A stretch of 64,000 nt of DNA, taken from assembly GCA_045594245.1 (NCBI GenBank), contig JAZNYG010000064.1:1-64000 (forward strand). The letters run 5' to 3'. Of this stretch, positions 61,499 through 64,000 are shown one piece after another (position 1 is the stretch's first letter; every line of letters begins with the position of its first letter). The translations under genes were made by a program, and so were the position numbers. The notes beneath the pieces are model-generated. The model was not told where the DNA came from, ran no database searches, and saw only the letters and a list, made by a program, of their open reading frames with translations. This DNA comes from UBA1189 sp045594245 (GTDB lineage Bacteria; Bacteroidota; Bacteroidia; Bacteroidales; Bacteroidaceae).

Positions 61499-61651
61499 GT
61501 ATTAATATGCTTAAAAAGTTAATTATTACTTACATTTTTTTATATTTTTACCCAAAAAACGCACGTAAATGACTAGATTGTTTAGCATATAGTCAGAAAA
61601 AACCTTAAAAAACATTCATTTTATGTTGTGGAACATGTATTTTTGTTTTGT

Positions 61652-61770
61652 AAGTTCAAAAAAATGTTAGACCTTTGTGTCGTTATCCTAAAAACAATCT
61701 TTTTACCTTAAAAAACTAATACCTATTGAATCCAATAAGGGCCTCTGCGAAGAGCCCCTTATTGGTTTTT
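61652..61770 (+). ncRNA. candidate small RNA with intrinsic terminator
   Basis: TATTTTTG at 61638-61645 could start a transcript of about 120 bases that ends in a textbook terminator. It contains a tiny ORF (MLDLCVVILKTIFLP, 61664-61711). It may instead be just the trailer of ftcD. No known family recognised. Confidence 0.35.
61732..61770 (+). terminator. strong intrinsic terminator
   Basis: The stem CCAATAAGGG/CCCTTATTGG is followed by TTTTT, after the small RNA candidate and ftcD. Confidence 0.85.
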
Positions 61771-61867
61771 AATAGGTTTGTCTGATTGCTGAAGAATGGG
61801 CATGTTGGGTCTTAGGAGAACTCTTTCTGAAGCTGGAGGGTATTTGTCTAACAAATTCTAACAGTTT

Positions 61868-62755
61868 CTAACTATTGTCTTCCTTGATGCTGCAATAGTA
61901 GCCTAGTTTGTAGAGGAAGAAGAGCAGCAGCCGGGGCGAAGAACCTGTCAGCTGTTGGGTGAGGCGCTGCTCCCGTCTGATGAACCTGTGGGCTGCAAAG
62001 TGGTGTAGCCTGAACTTCTTCAGCAGACCATAGGCGTTCAGAAGCGATGAGTGACCCCGCATGGAACTCTCCATAGAGGCGAGGTTGCGTAGTGCCGCGC
62101 GTGTCTTCTTAAGGAATACCTGATTCTCTTCTAGACCCGTATGGCATAATGGATTGTCAATATGGCGTATTGGGGCTTGTCTGCGTTGTAGTTCTATACC
62201 GAAGAGAGTATCCTCATGCCCATACTCGCGAATCGATTCGTCGAACCGTATAGCTTGGAAGAGACCTAGGCGGATAAGGAAATTGAACGGTGTGAACTGC
62301 TCGTAGGGCTTCCGTTCGCGGTAACGTGCAGCACGGCGCTTGTCGGCCCGCTTCTCGTATGCATAGCGTAGACTCACTGCAGGCGAGGGCAATGCATCGG
62401 CATGGCACAATCCGCCGCAAATGACCTCGGCATCGGTGTGGCGCAGGTAGTCGGTGATGAAGGTAGGGCTGATGACCTCGGCATCACAGTCCATGAAAAG
62501 GAGCCACTCGTATTGCGCCTCATCGGCCAGGCGGTTGCGTATGCGGGCACGCCCCACGTTATCCGCCAATTCGATGAGGCGGCAGTGGCTGAGGCGGTTT
62601 AGCTCCCGATTGGCCTCCTTGCACATACCGGCAGGTGATGCATCGTCGGCAACGATGATTTCGTAGGCTATACCGGCCTGCTGGGCCTGATGGTGCAAAT
62701 CGCTCACCAGGCGACGGCAATCGTAGTCGTATGTCGGAATCAATATCGAGAGCAT
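61868..62755 (-). CDS. family 2 glycosyltransferase
   Basis: This 295-residue GT-A enzyme has MLSILIPTYDYDCRRL at the start, the nucleotide-binding VADDAS, the metal-binding LLFMDCDAE (DxD) and EYGHEDTLFG as the catalytic GHED motif. It adds a sugar to a surface glycan or other acceptor; donor and acceptor are unknown. It stands alone, diverging from rarA, with the -7 box at 62775-62782. One weak hydrophobic segment near the C-terminus (LLLFFLYKLGYY) may touch the membrane. Confidence 0.88.
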   Translation of the reverse strand: MLSILIPTYDYDCRRLVSDLHHQAQQAGIAYEIIVADDASPAGMCKEANRELNRLSHCRLIELADNVGRARIRNRLADEAQYEWLLFMDCDAEVISPTFITDYLRHTDAEVICGGLCHADALPSPAVSLRYAYEKRADKRRAARYRERKPYEQFTPFNFLIRLGLFQAIRFDESIREYGHEDTLFGIELQRRQAPIRHIDNPLCHTGLEENQVFLKKTRAALRNLASMESSMRGHSSLLNAYGLLKKFRLHHFAAHRFIRREQRLTQQLTGSSPRLLLFFLYKLGYYCSIKEDNS

Positions 62756-62774
62756 ATTTTTCCTGTTCGAGTGG

Positions 62775-62782
62775 CAAAACTA
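62775..62782 (-). promoter_or_regulatory. -7 element of glycosyltransferase gene
   Basis: The minus strand reads TAGTTTTG, 20 bases before the start codon. Confidence 0.6.
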
Positions 62783-62794
62783 CGGAAAAAATCA

Positions 62795-62802
62795 TAACTT
62801 TG
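62795..62802 (+). promoter_or_regulatory. -7 element of rarA
   Basis: TAACTTTG, 46 bases before the rarA start, back to back with the glycosyltransferase promoter. Confidence 0.6.
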
Positions 62803-62848
62803 CAATGCAATTTTCATTTTTCAATGCTTAATTTTCAATTTGAAAGTT

Positions 62849-64000
62849 ATGGAGCCATTAGCCGAACGCCTGCGTCCCTCGACGCTCGATAATTATATAG
62901 GACAGAAGCACCTCGTAGGACAGGATGCCGTGATGCGCCGCATGATAGAGTCGGGGCGCATATCGTCGTTCATCCTCTGGGGACCTCCGGGTACGGGAAA
63001 GACTACACTGGCACACATCATCGCCAACCGCCTCGAAGTGCCCTTCTACACACTCAATGCCGTGGCCTCGGGAGTGAAAGATGTGCGCGAGGTCATCGAG
63101 AGTGCACAGAAGAACCGTATCTTCGCCAAGAACAGCCCCATCCTCTTCATCGACGAGATACACCGTTTCAACAAGCCGCAGCAGGACTCGCTGCTGGCTG
63201 CCGTGGAGCGCGGCATCGTCACGCTCATCGGCGCCACCACGGAGAACCCCTCGTTCGAGATTATCCGTCCGCTGCTCTCGCGCTGCCAGCTCTATATATT
63301 GAAGTCTCTGGAAAAGGAAGACCTGCTTGAGCTGCTTGACCGCGCCATCACCGAAGACACCTACCTGAAGCAACGCCACATCACCGTCCGTGAGACCGAT
63401 GCCCTGCTGCGCTTCTCGGGAGGCGATGCCCGCAAGTTGCTCAACACGCTGGAACTGGTAGTCGAAGCCGACAATAGCGACGAGGTCGTCATCACCAACG
63501 AGATTGTCACCGAGCGCCTGCAGCAGAACCCGCTCGCCTACGACAAGAACGGCGAGATGCACTACGACATCGTGTCGGCCTACATCAAGTCTATCCGTGG
63601 CAGCGACCCCGACGGTGCCCTCTACTGGCTGGCCCGCATGATACAGGGTGGCGAAGACCCCTCGTTCATTGCCCGTCGCCTCGTCATATCAGCATCGGAA
63701 GACATTGGCCTGGCCAATCCCAATGCCCTGCTCATCGCCAATGCAGCCTTCGATGCGGTGATGAAGATAGGCTGGCCCGAGGGGCGTATTCCCCTTGCCG
63801 AGGCTACGGTATATCTGGCTACGAGTCCCAAGAGCAACTCGGCCTATATGGGTATCAACAGCGCCCTCGGCCTTGTGGAGCAGACGGGCAATCTGCCTGT
63901 ACCGCTGCATCTGCGCAATGCCCCTACCAAGCTGATGAAGGAGCTCGGCTACAGCGACGGCTACAAGTATGCTCATGATTATGAAAACCATTTCGTGGAG
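62849..64000 (+). CDS. rarA: replication-associated recombination protein A (partial)
   Basis: This reading frame is open from ATG 62849 to the window edge: 384 codons without a stop. It is a RarA/MgsA/WRNIP1-type AAA+ ATPase: MEPLAERLRPSTLDNYIGQ, Walker A GPPGTGKTT at 45-53, Walker B ILFIDEIHRF at 98-107, sensor 1 LIGATTENPSFE, and the C-terminal tetramer domain with DPSFIARRLVISASEDIGLA. It acts at stalled replication forks with SSB. About 40 C-terminal residues are likely missing beyond the edge. Confidence 0.95.
   Translation, partial: MEPLAERLRPSTLDNYIGQKHLVGQDAVMRRMIESGRISSFILWGPPGTGKTTLAHIIANRLEVPFYTLNAVASGVKDVREVIESAQKNRIFAKNSPILFIDEIHRFNKPQQDSLLAAVERGIVTLIGATTENPSFEIIRPLLSRCQLYILKSLEKEDLLELLDRAITEDTYLKQRHITVRETDALLRFSGGDARKLLNTLELVVEADNSDEVVITNEIVTERLQQNPLAYDKNGEMHYDIVSAYIKSIRGSDPDGALYWLARMIQGGEDPSFIARRLVISASEDIGLANPNALLIANAAFDAVMKIGWPEGRIPLAEATVYLATSPKSNSAYMGINSALGLVEQTGNLPVPLHLRNAPTKLMKELGYSDGYKYAHDYENHFVE

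Larger units (their letters stand above)
61499..61867. other. gene-free AT-rich stretch with small RNA candidate
   Basis: No gene longer than 16 codons is supported. It contains a -7-like box at 61638-61645, a 15-codon ORF at 61664-61711 and a strong terminator at 61732-61770. Confidence 0.5.

Noticed and set aside
62858..63562. Minus-strand 234-residue frame at the right edge
   Set aside because: Antisense shadow of rarA, which is open on the plus strand to the window end.

Overview
The window is a chromosomal segment of a Bacteroidales bacterium, most like a gut Prevotellaceae/Bacteroidaceae member. The evidence is the repeated Bacteroidetes-type promoter (TAnnTTTG at -7, often with TTTG about 20 bases upstream), Bacteroidetes-restricted families (DUF4251, DUF4924, DUF2764, RprX/RprY-like two-component pair, BtuG-like lipoprotein, GH97, BspA-type leucine-rich repeats, conserved C-terminal tails ending in GRKVV-K) and many short hairpin and simple-sequence repeats between genes. 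No rRNA, tRNA, transposase, prophage or CRISPR array was seen.

Layout: 81-795 is an enolase gene with a large internal deletion. 845-6605 (minus) is an rseC-rnfBCDGEA operon for the ion-pumping ferredoxin:NAD oxidoreductase. 6843-9278 holds a DUF4251 protein and a cobalamin riboswitch followed by a BtuG-like surface lipoprotein. 9531-17563 holds a GH97-GH43 fusion, a HerA-like ATPase with a Fur-family regulator, and a large multi-module secreted glycosidase-like protein. 17580-21032 carries ftsE and the lysine pathway genes lysC and lysA; 21166-24540 an acyl-CoA ligase, DUF4924 and rfbD. 24541-32693 is an accessory island: a 691-base element with perfect 30-base terminal inverted repeats, a candidate structured RNA, a cohesin-like secreted protein, a 1311-residue leucine-rich-repeat protein, a dockerin protein and a 56-residue peptide gene.

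32919-40741 returns to housekeeping genes: prfC, an rRNA/tRNA 2'-O-methyltransferase, rprXY-like genes, two lipoproteins, trmO and a metallo-hydrolase. 40910-48892 (minus) is a V-type ATPase operon (E, DUF2764, A, B, D, I, K) whose K subunit carries the sodium-binding residues known from Enterococcus NtpK. 49158-51621 is tkt-rpiB; 51944-56526 a glycine cleavage operon gcvT-gcvH-gcvPA-gcvPB; 56734-61498 tsaC, a ClC channel, a porin and ftcD; 61868-64000 a family 2 glycosyltransferase and, divergently, rarA, which runs off the right edge.

Functionally, Rnf and the V-ATPase may share a sodium gradient. Glycine cleavage and ftcD both feed one-carbon units to tetrahydrofolate. lysC and lysA bracket the lysine/diaminopimelate route. 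The least ordinary signals are non-coding: a structured leader RNA at 25657-25996, a promoter-bearing repeat present twice, a 22-base-phased palindrome array, and simple repeats that appear to have entered coding sequences and a riboswitch arm in frame or without obvious harm.
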